From JAUVZF01 sp964539385 (GTDB lineage Bacteria > Planctomycetota > Phycisphaerae > FEN-1346), in contig CAZIJC010000007.1 of the NCBI GenBank assembly GCA_964539385.1, positions 1 to 64,000 on the forward strand: a DNA stretch of 64,000 nt, given 5' to 3'. The notes under the pieces are model-generated. The model saw nothing but the letters and a program-made list of their open reading frames with translations, was not told the origin of the DNA and searched no databases. Below are positions 41,421 to 51,974 of the stretch, in pieces (the stretch's first letter is position 1; every line of letters starts with the position of its first letter). Made by a program: the position numbers and the translations under genes.

Positions 41421-42422
41421 ATGGCCAAAGTGTATCACGACGACGATGTTGACATGGAGCCGATCCTTGCCAAGACGGTCGGCATCGTCGGCTACGGCAG
41501 CCAGGGCCACGCCCAGGCGCAGAACCTGCGCGACTCCGGCGTCGGCGTCCTCGTGGCTGAGGTCGAGGGCACCGACAACTACCAACTGGCCGTCGACCAC
41601 GGGTTCGAGCCTATGACGGCCGCCGAGGTCACCCGGCAGGCCGACCTTATCCAGATCCTCATCCCCGACGAGATCCAGGGCGGGGTCTACGAGAAGGAGA
41701 TCGCCCCGAACCTGGCGGCCGGCAAGGCGCTGGGCTTCAGCCACGGCTTCAACATCCACTTCCGCCAGATCGTGCCGCCCGAGGACGTCGACGTGATCAT
41801 GGTGGCGCCGAAAGGTCCAGGCCACACGGTTCGCGGCGAGTTCGTCGATGGCGGCGGCGTGCCGATGCTGTTTGCCGTCCAGCAGGATGCTTCCGGCACG
41901 GCGCGCGCCGTGGCGATGGCCTACGCCAAGGCCATCGGCGGCGCCCGGGCCGGCATCCTCGAAACCACCTTCGCCGAGGAGACCGAGACCGACCTGTTCG
42001 GCGAGCAGGTGGTCCTGTGCGGCGGTGTGACGAGCCTCATCAAGGCCGCCTTCGAGACGCTCGTGGCGGCCGGGTACCAGCCGGAACTCGCCTACTTCGA
42101 GGTCATGCACGAACTGAACCTCATCGTGCGGCTGCTTGTCCAGGGCGGCCTGTCGTACATGTGGTACTCGGTGTCGAACACGGCCGAGTACGGCGGCCTG
42201 ACGCGCGGCGACGTGCTGATCGATCAGGGAGTACGCGAGCGGATGCAGAAGATCCTCGCGGACATTCAGGACGGCTCGTTCGCCAACGAGTGGGTCGAGG
42301 AGTGCAAGGCGGGCGGCAAGAAGTTCAAGCAACTCGAGGCCACCGAACGCGCCCACCAGGTCGAGACCGTCGGCAGAGAGATCCGGCGCCTGATGCCGTT
42401 CATCGACGCCAAGGAAGTTTAG
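41421..42422 (+). CDS. ilvC: Ketol-acid reductoisomerase
   Basis: 333 residues, class I length. It isomerises and reduces acetolactate to dihydroxyisovalerate. VGIVGYGSQGHAQAQNLRDSG is the Rossmann nucleotide motif (shown in part), and the metal-binding C-terminal knot has ETFAEETETDLFGEQ and the LTRGD segment. The usual specificity-loop residues after the GYGSQGHA strand are hard to judge, so NADPH rather than NADH use is only assumed. AAGGAGA lies before the ATG. It completes the ilvBNC set. Confidence 0.95.
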   Translation: MAKVYHDDDVDMEPILAKTVGIVGYGSQGHAQAQNLRDSGVGVLVAEVEGTDNYQLAVDHGFEPMTAAEVTRQADLIQILIPDEIQGGVYEKEIAPNLAAGKALGFSHGFNIHFRQIVPPEDVDVIMVAPKGPGHTVRGEFVDGGGVPMLFAVQQDASGTARAVAMAYAKAIGGARAGILETTFAEETETDLFGEQVVLCGGVTSLIKAAFETLVAAGYQPELAYFEVMHELNLIVRLLVQGGLSYMWYSVSNTAEYGGLTRGDVLIDQGVRERMQKILADIQDGSFANEWVEECKAGGKKFKQLEATERAHQVETVGREIRRLMPFIDAKEV

Positions 42423-42479
42423 TGCCGCAACGCCGCTTCACTCTCTGCGCGATGCCACGGCGCGGACCGCGTGCCGTCG

Positions 42480-42827
42480 TCAGTGTTGACGGTCGGCCTT
42501 GTCCTTCTGAATCCGTGTCAGGGCCTCCGACACGTCTTCGGCGAACACGAAGATGGTGTCGAGGCCGGTGACCAGCAACGCACTCCAGACGCGGTCCTGC
42601 AGCGAGCACAGCAGGAGTTTGCGGCCGGCCACGATCATGCGTTTCCGCAGGCGCAGCAGTTTGGAGATGCCGCTCGATGTCAGGAGCGCGAGGTCCGAAA
42701 AGTCGAGCACAACGTCGCGGTCCGCCTCGTTGAGGCGCACGTTTACCTCGGCCATTTCTTCCGACAGCACCGGATCGTCGGTCAGTTTGACGACCAGCGT
42801 GTCTTCGTTCCACTGTTGTACGGCCAT
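42480..42827 (-). CDS. STAS-domain protein (anti-sigma-factor antagonist type)
   Basis: 115 residues, one STAS domain. The pattern DVVLDFSDLALLTSSGISKLLRLRKRM contains the conserved phosphorylatable Ser region (TSSG) of SpoIIAA/RsbV-type proteins. AAGGAA precedes the ATG at 42827. No anti-sigma kinase or sigma factor gene is adjacent; the RNase HII-like gene lies 26 nt upstream on the same strand. Its partner kinase must be encoded elsewhere. A role in partner switching is inferred from the family. Confidence 0.85.
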   Translation of the reverse strand: MAVQQWNEDTLVVKLTDDPVLSEEMAEVNVRLNEADRDVVLDFSDLALLTSSGISKLLRLRKRMIVAGRKLLLCSLQDRVWSALLVTGLDTIFVFAEDVSEALTRIQKDKADRQH

Positions 42828-42853
42828 TGGCGTTCCTTCCTGCCGGCCCCCGT

Positions 42854-43834
42854 CTATCGGCAGCGGAGTATTGCCGCGTCCGGCACGCCCGCCGCCTTGC
42901 GCGCCGCTGCCACGTCGTCCAGAAATCGCCAGGCGTCCAGTCCGTAGCCGGCCGTCGGCGCCAGCCCCGGAACGAGCGACTGGAAGTAACCGTTCAGTTG
43001 GCGCATGTGGAGTTCGCGGACGTACTTGGCAGCCATCGACGCCAGGGCCGTGAAGAGACTCCACGTTTCGCACCGTGTGCGGACCGTCAGGTGCACCGGG
43101 CCCGCCGAACCGCCGCCATGAAGGCGGTAGCGGCTGACCGCCCGTGCTTCCTCGAGCGTTTCGACTCGCGTCATCGGAAAGGCGGCGGCCAACAGGCCCG
43201 CGTAGTATCGCCGCCCGCCGTGGCGGTCCATCGTCACGTGGATGGGTTGGTGCGGCCATCGGGTCCGGAGGTCGGTCAGGATGTCGGCCGTAAGAGCGAA
43301 CAGCGCCGAGGCCTTGTTCCGAGTGGTTTGGACCAGGCGATTGAAGCGCGCGGGCGCGGCGACGTTCACGCGCAGTCCGGCCGCAGCAGCGCCGAGCCTT
43401 GCCAGGCCTTCAGCCAGATGCTCGGCCGCCGTCCTGATCTCCTCGGTCTGCGTCGCCGCCGGCAGGGCCAGCCGCTTAGGGCTGTCCCACGGCCGTGGCG
43501 TGGCGCGCCCGGCCTCGTCCGCCCCGGAGGAAACCACCGTCACGGCGAGAAACTCTGCCAGCGACGAAGGTCTGGTATCCATCGCCGCAAGGAACCCGAG
43601 GACGGCCCGTTCGAGGGTCGCGATGTCGCCACCGCCGTACGCCACTTTGGAGTCGCAGATGACGACGCGCGAACTCCTGCCGGACGGCCGCTTGCGAACG
43701 TGCCCGCGCAGGGCTCCCCACAGGTTCGGGTCGCCGGCGGCGTCGCCGGGGAACTTGCCGGCGGCGGCCGCTACCACGAGCGGGCCGAGGTGCGGACCGT
43801 ACCCCGCCTCGTCGATTCCGACCAGGATCGCCAT
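42854..43834 (-). CDS. Divergent ribonuclease HII/HIII-like protein
   Basis: 326 residues. VGIDEAGYGPHLGPLVVAA (5-23) closely follows the RNase HII signature GIDEAGRGPLAGPVV, with Asp8 and Glu9 as metal ligands. DSK (61-63), an Asp in IHVTMDRHGG (about 203) and ASMAAKYVRELHM near the end match the other conserved parts. It is longer than normal RNase HII (about 200 residues): there is extra sequence between motifs, chiefly at about 80-190. The Arg of GRG, important for recognising the ribonucleotide-DNA junction, is Tyr here, so substrate preference may differ. A promoter lies just upstream. Confidence 0.6.
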   Translation of the reverse strand: MAILVGIDEAGYGPHLGPLVVAAAAGKFPGDAAGDPNLWGALRGHVRKRPSGRSSRVVICDSKVAYGGGDIATLERAVLGFLAAMDTRPSSLAEFLAVTVVSSGADEAGRATPRPWDSPKRLALPAATQTEEIRTAAEHLAEGLARLGAAAAGLRVNVAAPARFNRLVQTTRNKASALFALTADILTDLRTRWPHQPIHVTMDRHGGRRYYAGLLAAAFPMTRVETLEEARAVSRYRLHGGGSAGPVHLTVRTRCETWSLFTALASMAAKYVRELHMRQLNGYFQSLVPGLAPTAGYGLDAWRFLDDVAAARKAAGVPDAAILRCR

Positions 43835-43895
43835 GTGGCCTCACCCCTCGCGCTCGACCGGGAACAACTTTCCCCCGGCGGTGCGACTGCCGATG

Positions 43896-43924
43896 ATTCT
43901 ACTGCATTGCGTTCACGTCGGCAA
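43896..43924 (-). promoter_or_regulatory. Promoter of the RNase HII-like gene
   Basis: On the minus strand TTGCCG (43919-43924), 17 nt, TAGAAT (43896-43901), about 55 nt upstream of the ATG. Confidence 0.5.
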
Positions 43925-44017
43925 GGCCCGTCCCGGGGCGTGTGGTGCGCCGATTTTCTTCGACACCCGGCCGCCGGTTTGCGAGAATTGCGCCACGGTC
44001 GACGGGAGGAAGGGCTG

Positions 44018-45247
44018 ATGAGCGACTGGCCGTTGCGGCTGATGAGTTTCGGCGGGCTGCTGGTGATGCTTGCCATCGCGTTTGCCTTGAGCGAGAACCG
44101 GCGCCGGATCAGCCTGCGCGTCGTCCTGACGGGCCTCGGGCTGCAACTCGTCCTGGCGGTTGTGATCTTTCTGACGAGAATCGGCAGCGCCTTGTTCACG
44201 GCGACCGACAGGGCCTTTGCGTTCTTCCTGGCGGCCAGCAACGAGGGGGCGGGGTTCCTGTTCGGCCGCCTTACGACGGACTACGGCCTCGGCGCCGTCG
44301 TGGCGTTCCAGGTGCTGCCGATCGTCATCTTCTTCTCGGCCCTGGCGGGCATTCTTCACCACTTCGGCATCACGCAGTTGGTCGTCCGGGCCATGGCGCG
44401 CCTCATGCAGAAGGTCATGAACATCTCGGGCGCCGAGAGCCTGGCGTCGGCGCTGTTCGTCTTCTTCGGCATCGAGTCCACGACGGCCATTGGCCACTAC
44501 ATCCGCCGCATGACGCGCTCGGAACTCTTCACCCTTATGACCGCCTTCATGGCCACGATTGCCGGCACGGTCATGGGGGCGTACGTGTCGTTCGGCGCCT
44601 CGCCGGGCCATCTGCTGACGGCCAGCCTGATGAGCGCGCCGGCGGCCATCGTCATCGCCAAGATACTGATTCCGGAGACCGAACAGCCGCTGACGCGCGG
44701 CCGCGTCCGGTTCGACCCGCCGCGCGACTCGGTCAACGCCATCGACGCCGCCGCAAACGGGGCGGGGCAGGGGCTCAGGCTGGCGGTTACCATCGGGGCG
44801 ATGCTGATCGCCTTCGTCGGGCTCATCCATCTGGTGAACCTGATCCTTGGCGCGGCCTCCGGCCTGTGGCTGGACGAGGCGCTGACGCTCCAGGGCCTCC
44901 TGGGGTGGGCGTTCAGTCCGGTGGCATTCGTCATGGGCGTGCCGTGGGAGGATGCCCACGAGGTTGGCCAACTGCTGGGGACGAAGACGATCCTGAACGA
45001 GTTCCTGGCGTACGAGCAGATGCAGCCGCTGGCCGCGGAGGGGGTTATCGGAAAGCGGTCGGTCACCATCGCGACCTATGCCCTGTGCGGCTTTGCCAAT
45101 TTCGGGTCGGTGGCGATCCTGGTAGGCGGCCTGGGGATGATCGACCCGGAGCGCAAAGGGCTGTTTGCGCGGCTGGGGATATGGGCCTTGGTGTCGGGCA
45201 CGCTGGCGGCGTTCATGACGGCCTGCTACGCGGGGATGCTGGCGTAG
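44018..45247 (+). CDS. Concentrative nucleoside transporter (NupC/CNT family)
   Basis: 409 residues with about ten membrane segments. CNT hallmarks are visible: the gate region SALAGILHHFGITQ, the ISGAESLASALFVFFGIES segment that binds nucleoside, the TLMTAFMATIAGTVMGAYVSFG repeat (in part), and GTKTILNEFLAY with the nucleobase/ribose contacts. The final third has YALCGFANFGSVAILVGGLG. It imports nucleosides with H+ or Na+. GGGAGGAAGG lies before the ATG. A family A palindrome just after the stop may end the transcript before tRNA-Leu. Confidence 0.92.
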   Translation: MSDWPLRLMSFGGLLVMLAIAFALSENRRRISLRVVLTGLGLQLVLAVVIFLTRIGSALFTATDRAFAFFLAASNEGAGFLFGRLTTDYGLGAVVAFQVLPIVIFFSALAGILHHFGITQLVVRAMARLMQKVMNISGAESLASALFVFFGIESTTAIGHYIRRMTRSELFTLMTAFMATIAGTVMGAYVSFGASPGHLLTASLMSAPAAIVIAKILIPETEQPLTRGRVRFDPPRDSVNAIDAAANGAGQGLRLAVTIGAMLIAFVGLIHLVNLILGAASGLWLDEALTLQGLLGWAFSPVAFVMGVPWEDAHEVGQLLGTKTILNEFLAYEQMQPLAAEGVIGKRSVTIATYALCGFANFGSVAILVGGLGMIDPERKGLFARLGIWALVSGTLAAFMTACYAGMLA

Positions 45248-45260
45248 GCGTAGATTTGCC

Positions 45261-45288
45261 GCGCGGCGGGTCTCCCGACCCGCCGCGC
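45261..45288. repeat. Family A palindrome after the nucleoside transporter
   Basis: GCGCGGCGGGTC-TCCC-GACCCGCCGCGC, a perfect 12-bp stem with a 4-nt loop, 13 nt after the stop codon. Its position suggests it is a transcript 3' end. Confidence 0.75.
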
Positions 45289-45319
45289 CTCACTCAGACC
45301 AATAACGCGGCGCAGGCGA

Positions 45320-45350
45320 TTGCAGGCTGGCGCCGGTTGCGGTATGTAAT
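45320..45350 (+). promoter_or_regulatory. Promoter of tRNA-Leu
   Basis: TTGCAG (45320-45325) followed 17 nt later by TATGTA (45343-45348), or 19 nt later by TGTAAT (45345-45350). Transcription would start just ahead of the tRNA at 45366. Confidence 0.45.
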
Positions 45351-45365
45351 GCAGGCCCGGCGTGT

Positions 45366-45452
45366 GCGGGAGTGGCGGAACTGGCAGACGCGCAAGGTTT
45401 AGGTCCTTGTGCCCTTCGGGGCCTGGGGGTTCAAATCCCCCCTCCCGCACCA
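45366..45452 (+). tRNA. tRNA-Leu (anticodon UAG)
   Basis: 87 nt with encoded CCA. The acceptor stem GCGGGAG pairs with CTCCCGC; the anticodon arm CAAGG-TTTAGGT-CCTTG gives anticodon TAG (codon CUA and wobble partners). A long variable arm (about TGCCCTTCGGGGCC) and the T-arm GGGGG-TTCAAAT-CCCCC are as expected for a class II tRNA. It lies between the nucleoside transporter and the convergent proA. Confidence 0.95.
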
Positions 45453-45543
45453 GAAAGCTGCGCGATGTCCGGATTCTTGAGGTGTCGGGGTTTCCCGAAC
45501 CGGAGGGAGATGCAAGGTCTGGCCGCTCGGCGTCTCGCTTCCA

Positions 45544-46809
45544 CTACTCGCGCAACTGGCCTTCGCCGGTGACGATCCACTTGTAGGTGGTCAGGTCGCG
45601 GCATCCCATCGGTCCGCGGGCGTGGAGTTTGTCGGTTGAGATGCCCACCTCGGCGCCCAGGCCGTACTCGCCGCCGTCCGAGAAGCGGGTCGTCGTGTTG
45701 ATCATCACGCTGGAGGAGTCCACGCCCTGGACGAACCGCCGGATCCGCCGGACGTCTTCCGAGACGATCGCGTCGGTGTGGGCCGACCCGTATTGGGCGA
45801 TGTGGTCGATGGCGTCCTGAACGTGCTCGACGACGCGGACGGCCAGCACGAGGTCCAGGTACTCGGCGTACCAGTCCTCGTCGGTGGCGGATTTGGCGTC
45901 GGGCCAGATGCGGCGCGTCTCGTCGCAGCCGCGCAACTGGACCCCCGCCTCCGACAGTCGCCGGCAGATGCGCGGCAGGAAACGGGCCGCCACGTGTTTG
46001 TGGACGAGCATCGTCTCCATGGCGTTACAGACGCCCGGCCGCTGGACCTTCGCGTTGAAACAGATGGCCTCGGCCATGTCGAGGTCGGCCAGGTCATCGA
46101 CGTAGACGTGGCAGACGCCCTTGTAGTGCTTGATGACGGGGATGGTGGACCCCTCGGCCACGGCGCGGATGAGTGATTCGCCGCCGCGCGGCATGACGAC
46201 GTCGATGTTCTCGTCTTGGCGGAGGAGGGCGGCCAGCAGGTCGCGGTCGCTGGTTTCGATCATCAGGACGGCGTCGGCCGGCAGGCCCTGGCCCGCGACG
46301 GCTTCCGACAGCAGGCGGTGGATTGCCAGGTTCGAGCGCAGCGCCTCCTTGCCGCCGCGCAGGATGGCCGCGTTGCCGCTCTTCAGGCACAGCGCCGCCA
46401 CGTCGCTCGTCACGTTCGGCCGCGACTCGTAGATGGTGAGCACGACGCCGAGCGGCACGCGGACGCGCTCGATGCGCAGGCCGTTCGGACGGACGTAGCC
46501 TTCGAGAATCTCGCCGACGGGGTCCTGAAGGTCGGCGATCTGGTGCATGCTGCGGGCCATCTTCTCGATCCGCTCGTCGGTCAGTGTCAGTCGGTCGATC
46601 ATGGCGGCCGCGAGGCCTGCCTGGTTGGCGGCGGCGAGGTCGGCGGCGTTTTCCTTCCGGATGGTCTCGGCCCCCGCGCGAAGGTTTTCGGCCATGGCCC
46701 GCAGCGCCGCGTTCTTGGCGCCGGCGCCGGCGGCGGCCAGTTGTCTGGCGGCTGTGCGGGCGCGGCGGCCGAGGGTCCGGGCCTGGTGCGACCAGTCCTT
46801 CCGGGGCAT
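45544..46809 (-). CDS. proA: Glutamate-5-semialdehyde dehydrogenase (gamma-glutamyl phosphate reductase)
   Basis: 421 residues, normal length. It reduces gamma-glutamyl phosphate with NADPH in proline synthesis. The VPLGVVLTIYESRPNVTSDVAALCLKSGNA block (in part), the PRGG segment of DVVMPRGGESLI and the catalytic-Cys region KVQRPGVCNAMETMLVH are conserved. AAGGAGGCG precedes the ATG. It is the last of the long minus-strand cluster, 12 nt after the YbbR gene. proB, which makes its substrate, is not in the window. Confidence 0.95.
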   Translation of the reverse strand: MPRKDWSHQARTLGRRARTAARQLAAAGAGAKNAALRAMAENLRAGAETIRKENAADLAAANQAGLAAAMIDRLTLTDERIEKMARSMHQIADLQDPVGEILEGYVRPNGLRIERVRVPLGVVLTIYESRPNVTSDVAALCLKSGNAAILRGGKEALRSNLAIHRLLSEAVAGQGLPADAVLMIETSDRDLLAALLRQDENIDVVMPRGGESLIRAVAEGSTIPVIKHYKGVCHVYVDDLADLDMAEAICFNAKVQRPGVCNAMETMLVHKHVAARFLPRICRRLSEAGVQLRGCDETRRIWPDAKSATDEDWYAEYLDLVLAVRVVEHVQDAIDHIAQYGSAHTDAIVSEDVRRIRRFVQGVDSSSVMINTTTRFSDGGEYGLGAEVGISTDKLHARGPMGCRDLTTYKWIVTGEGQLRE

Positions 46810-46821
46810 GAACGCGCCTCC

Positions 46822-47826
46822 TTACGGGGCGGGCGGCTTCGCGTTGTGTTTCTCGAGGTTGAAGTTGACGGTGGGCAGCGGCTTGACCAGTTTGACGCCG
46901 GGCGGCAGGCCGACCACAACGGGCTCGCGCGGCAGCCACGAGCCCGGGTTGGGCTTGTCGTCCGCCGTCAGGACGAGTTGGACGCGAATATCCTGCGCTT
47001 TGAGACGTTCAACGGCCGGTGTGGGCCCTTCGACCTCCAACTCGACCCACCGGTCCGCCTCGGGCTGAAAGACGATGCGGTACCGGTTCAACATTTCGGA
47101 CGGAGCCGAGATAAGAATCGGCAGCCGCCCGAACCCCTTCTTGGTGACCGCAGATTCCAGCATTGCCCTGACCGTGACGGTGGGCGGGTCGAACGTTGCG
47201 TCGATGCCGTCGGGCCCGCCCAGTTTCGAATCGAGCAGCACGGGTTCCTTCAGTTGCTTGTCTTCGGGAAAGGTGGTGACTTCGACGTTGGCGACCGCGA
47301 ATCGCCGACCCTCCGGCAGTTTGGTGAGGTCGGCTGCCGCGACGCGCGCCGTGACCTTGGCCGGCTCCGCATGAGGGTTCTTGGCCACAGCCCCGGTCAC
47401 CTGGACCTTCACGTCAACCTCTTTGATGGTGACGAGGCGGCTGGCGTTGGCATAGATCTTGCCGTCGAACGTGCTGCCGCGCTCGTCCCGAATTCCGGTG
47501 ACAGAGATATTCCGCTCAATCCAATGCTGGAACCCGTCGTGCGCCGGAAGGACCAGCGGATTGGTCTTCAGTTCCGCTTCGGTCAGGTTAAAGCGGCAGA
47601 CCTTGTCTTTGAGCGAGGCGTTGAGGCTTTCGAGTTCTCCTTTGGGGCCTTCGTATTTCACCGTCAACTGTTTCGGGTTGATGTTGCGGATCTGGAAGTC
47701 CGGCGGCCCGTTGATCACGACGGGCACGAGGTCTTCGCCCGGGCGTGTCTGTTCGAGGTCGGCCCAGACCCAGACGGCGATCGTCAGGACGGCGACGGCC
47801 AGAAATGTGCGTATGCGTTCGCTCAT
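46822..47826 (-). CDS. YbbR-domain protein (CdaR-type regulator of diadenylate cyclase)
   Basis: 334 residues. One N-terminal helix (about 8-23, FLAVAVLTIAVWVWADL) is followed by three repeats of the YbbR beta domain (about 35-110, 120-205, 215-325), each with the PPTVTVRA- or IRNINPKQLTVKYEGP-like pattern. YbbR/CdaR proteins bind the membrane cyclase CdaA and modulate c-di-AMP synthesis from the extracytoplasmic face. Its ATG overlaps the cdaA stop (ATGA), the same order as in Firmicutes. Three rather than four YbbR domains are visible. Confidence 0.85.
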   Translation of the reverse strand: MSERIRTFLAVAVLTIAVWVWADLEQTRPGEDLVPVVINGPPDFQIRNINPKQLTVKYEGPKGELESLNASLKDKVCRFNLTEAELKTNPLVLPAHDGFQHWIERNISVTGIRDERGSTFDGKIYANASRLVTIKEVDVKVQVTGAVAKNPHAEPAKVTARVAAADLTKLPEGRRFAVANVEVTTFPEDKQLKEPVLLDSKLGGPDGIDATFDPPTVTVRAMLESAVTKKGFGRLPILISAPSEMLNRYRIVFQPEADRWVELEVEGPTPAVERLKAQDIRVQLVLTADDKPNPGSWLPREPVVVGLPPGVKLVKPLPTVNFNLEKHNAKPPAP

Positions 47827-48701
47827 GAGGCGGCTGTGTCTGTCGGTTTTTCAGGTTCAACGGGTTCCGGCGTTTCGTCGGCGGCGAGCGAGTGTTCGAT
47901 CAATGTGGCCTCTGCACTGCGCAGGAGTTCGGTCAGTCGCTCTTTGAGCCGGTCGGGCGTGACGGCCGACTCCAGTTTACCGCCTTCGGCCAGCGAGATG
48001 CTGCCCGACTCTTCGCTGACGACAACGATGGCGGCATCGGTTTCCTCCGAGAGTCCCACCGCAGCGCGGTGCCGCGTTCCAAGGTGTGGATCGAGGATCG
48101 CATGGCGCGAGAGCGGAAACTCGCACCCGGCGGCGGCGATCCGACCGCCCCGAATCACCACGCCCATGTCGTGCAGCGGCGAGCCGGGCCAGAAGATCGT
48201 CGTCAGAAGTTCGCTCGTCAGTGCGGCGTCCAGACGGGTGCCCGTCTCTATGAGGGCCCCGAGACGGGTTTCGCGTTCCACGGCGATGATGGCGCCGACA
48301 CGGTTTCGGCTGAGGGCAGCGGTCGCTCGGGCGATCTGGTCCACGAAGGCCGAGGCGCCTTCCTTCAGGAAGAAGCGAAAGAGCGGATTCTCGCCCAACC
48401 GCATCAGGCTGCGGCGAAGTTCCGGCTGGAACACGATCGCCGCCAGGAATGCCATAGCGGGCACGAGAAGACGGTAAAGGTCCCTCAGACGTTCCATGTG
48501 CAGGTAGTCCGACAGCAGACGCAAGAACACGAAACTCGTCACGAGCAGGAAGACAAACCCGCGGACCACACGGGCGCCGCGCGTGCCCCTCAAGCCGCGG
48601 TAAATCAGGTAAACAAGCAGCGCGATGACGCCGAACTCAATCGCGTCCGTCCACCCGAACGTCTCGTAAGTCCGCCCGAGGTAGTTCAGGATTTCGGTCA
48701 T
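47823..48701 (-). CDS. cdaA: Diadenylate cyclase CdaA type (membrane DAC)
   Basis: 292 residues. Three N-terminal helices (about 20-38, 48-65, 77-93) precede the DAC (DisA_N) domain (about 95-255). The domain makes c-di-AMP from two ATP. The RHR motif is intact (GTRHRAA, 209-215), as is the conserved SE-TDA after it. The DGA motif, however, reads HDMGVVI (177-183), Met-Gly in place of Gly-Ala next to the catalytic Asp178. A Thr/Glu/Pro-rich tail ends the protein. Stop and start overlap with folP upstream and ybbR downstream (ATGA in both). Confidence 0.9.
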   Translation of the reverse strand: MTEILNYLGRTYETFGWTDAIEFGVIALLVYLIYRGLRGTRGARVVRGFVFLLVTSFVFLRLLSDYLHMERLRDLYRLLVPAMAFLAAIVFQPELRRSLMRLGENPLFRFFLKEGASAFVDQIARATAALSRNRVGAIIAVERETRLGALIETGTRLDAALTSELLTTIFWPGSPLHDMGVVIRGGRIAAAGCEFPLSRHAILDPHLGTRHRAAVGLSEETDAAIVVVSEESGSISLAEGGKLESAVTPDRLKERLTELLRSAEATLIEHSLAADETPEPVEPEKPTDTAAS

Positions 48702-49924
48702 GACGCGTTCTCGTCAACCTGGGTGATGGCGGTCGCGACGGCGAGGGCCTGACGCACCTCCCGGACGTCGTGGACGCGAAGCACGAGCGCGCCGGCCGCC
48801 ACGGCCAGGCTGCACGCGGCGGCGGTCCCGTACACCCGCTCCGACGGCGTTTCGACGTCGGCCAACGTGCCGATGAAACGTTTGCGGCTGGGGCCGACCA
48901 GGACGGGCGCGCCGAGCGTCCGCAACTGACCGAGCCGCGCCAGGATCTCAAGGTTATGCCGAACCGTTTTGCCAAAACCGATGCCGGGGTCGATGAGGAT
49001 GCCGTCCTCAGGCACGCCGGCGTCTGCGGCTATCTGCATTCCCCTTCGCAGGTAGCGGCAGATGTCGGCCATCAAGTGGTCGTAGTGCGGGTGGTCCTGC
49101 ATCGAGCGCGGTTCGCCGAGCATGTGCATGATAACGACTCCGGCGCCGGTTTCGGCGACCGCTCGGGCCATGTCGGGGTCGCCCTGGAGGCCGGTGACGT
49201 CGTTGACGAGGCATGCCCCGGCAGCGACCGCTTCGCGGGCCACGCGCGCGTGGCGTGTGTCGATGCTGACGGGGACGTCTATCCGCGAAGCGAGCGTCTC
49301 GACGACCGGCAGCACGCGGGCGAGTTCCTCTTGTTCCGTGACCGGGTCGCTCCCCGGGCGGGTGGACTCGCCGCCCACGTCGATGATGTCGGCGCCTTCT
49401 TCGACGAGCCTGTCGGCACGGGCGACGGCGCTGCTCGACTCCAGCCATTTGCCGCCGTCGCTGAAACTGTCGGGCGTCACGTTCAGGATCCCCATGACGG
49501 CCGGATTGGGGCCCACGGTCAACCGTCGTGCCCCCATGCGTATCTCGAAGCGGGTGCGCGCATGGTTGTCCAGAGCGCGTCGGACCTCCTCGCGGACGGC
49601 CGCCGCCTCGGGCGCAGCGTCGGCGGACCGCGTGAATAGGGCCTGGAATTGGCTCCGCGACCCGATGAGGACGATATCGACCTTGGCCGGCCGGGACCCG
49701 GATGCGCGTTGTGGTGTAACCACGTCGCCGCCGGCCTCAAGCATCTCGGCTTGCAGAAGGCCGGCCTGCGCCGCGGAAAGGTTCTCCAGCGCCAGTGCGA
49801 CCGTGTTGCTCCCAGGGAGCACGTATTGGGTGGCCGGCGCAGCGTGGGTGCGGCCGATTTCCTCGAGGACCGGCCTGGCGTTCGCTGCCGCGATGACTCG
49901 GGCGTTCAGTCTCAGATGGGGCAC
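48698..49924 (-). CDS. folP: Dihydropteroate synthase with an N-terminal extension
   Basis: 408 residues from GTG 49924, with GAGGAA upstream. The core (from about 131) has MGILNVTPDSFSDGG, DVGGESTRPGS, SIDTRHARVA, LVNDVTGL, DPGIGFGKT and GPSRKRFIG, the full set for joining pABA to the pterin diphosphate in folate synthesis. The first 130 residues are an additional domain of unknown role, seen in DHPS of several phyla but absent from the Escherichia coli enzyme. An earlier in-frame ATG (50026) lies inside ftsH and is unlikely. Translationally coupled to cdaA. Confidence 0.92.
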   Translation of the reverse strand: MPHLRLNARVIAAANARPVLEEIGRTHAAPATQYVLPGSNTVALALENLSAAQAGLLQAEMLEAGGDVVTPQRASGSRPAKVDIVLIGSRSQFQALFTRSADAAPEAAAVREEVRRALDNHARTRFEIRMGARRLTVGPNPAVMGILNVTPDSFSDGGKWLESSSAVARADRLVEEGADIIDVGGESTRPGSDPVTEQEELARVLPVVETLASRIDVPVSIDTRHARVAREAVAAGACLVNDVTGLQGDPDMARAVAETGAGVVIMHMLGEPRSMQDHPHYDHLMADICRYLRRGMQIAADAGVPEDGILIDPGIGFGKTVRHNLEILARLGQLRTLGAPVLVGPSRKRFIGTLADVETPSERVYGTAAACSLAVAAGALVLRVHDVREVRQALAVATAITQVDENAS

Positions 49925-49943
49925 GGCGCGGTTCCTCGCGCTG

Positions 49944-51905
<1,962 letters not shown>

Positions 51906-51974
51906 TGTAGTACGGTTTTCTGCACCGGCGGTTGCCTTGTGGCGGCGCGTTGCGGTGGGCGGCCGCCGAGGAGA

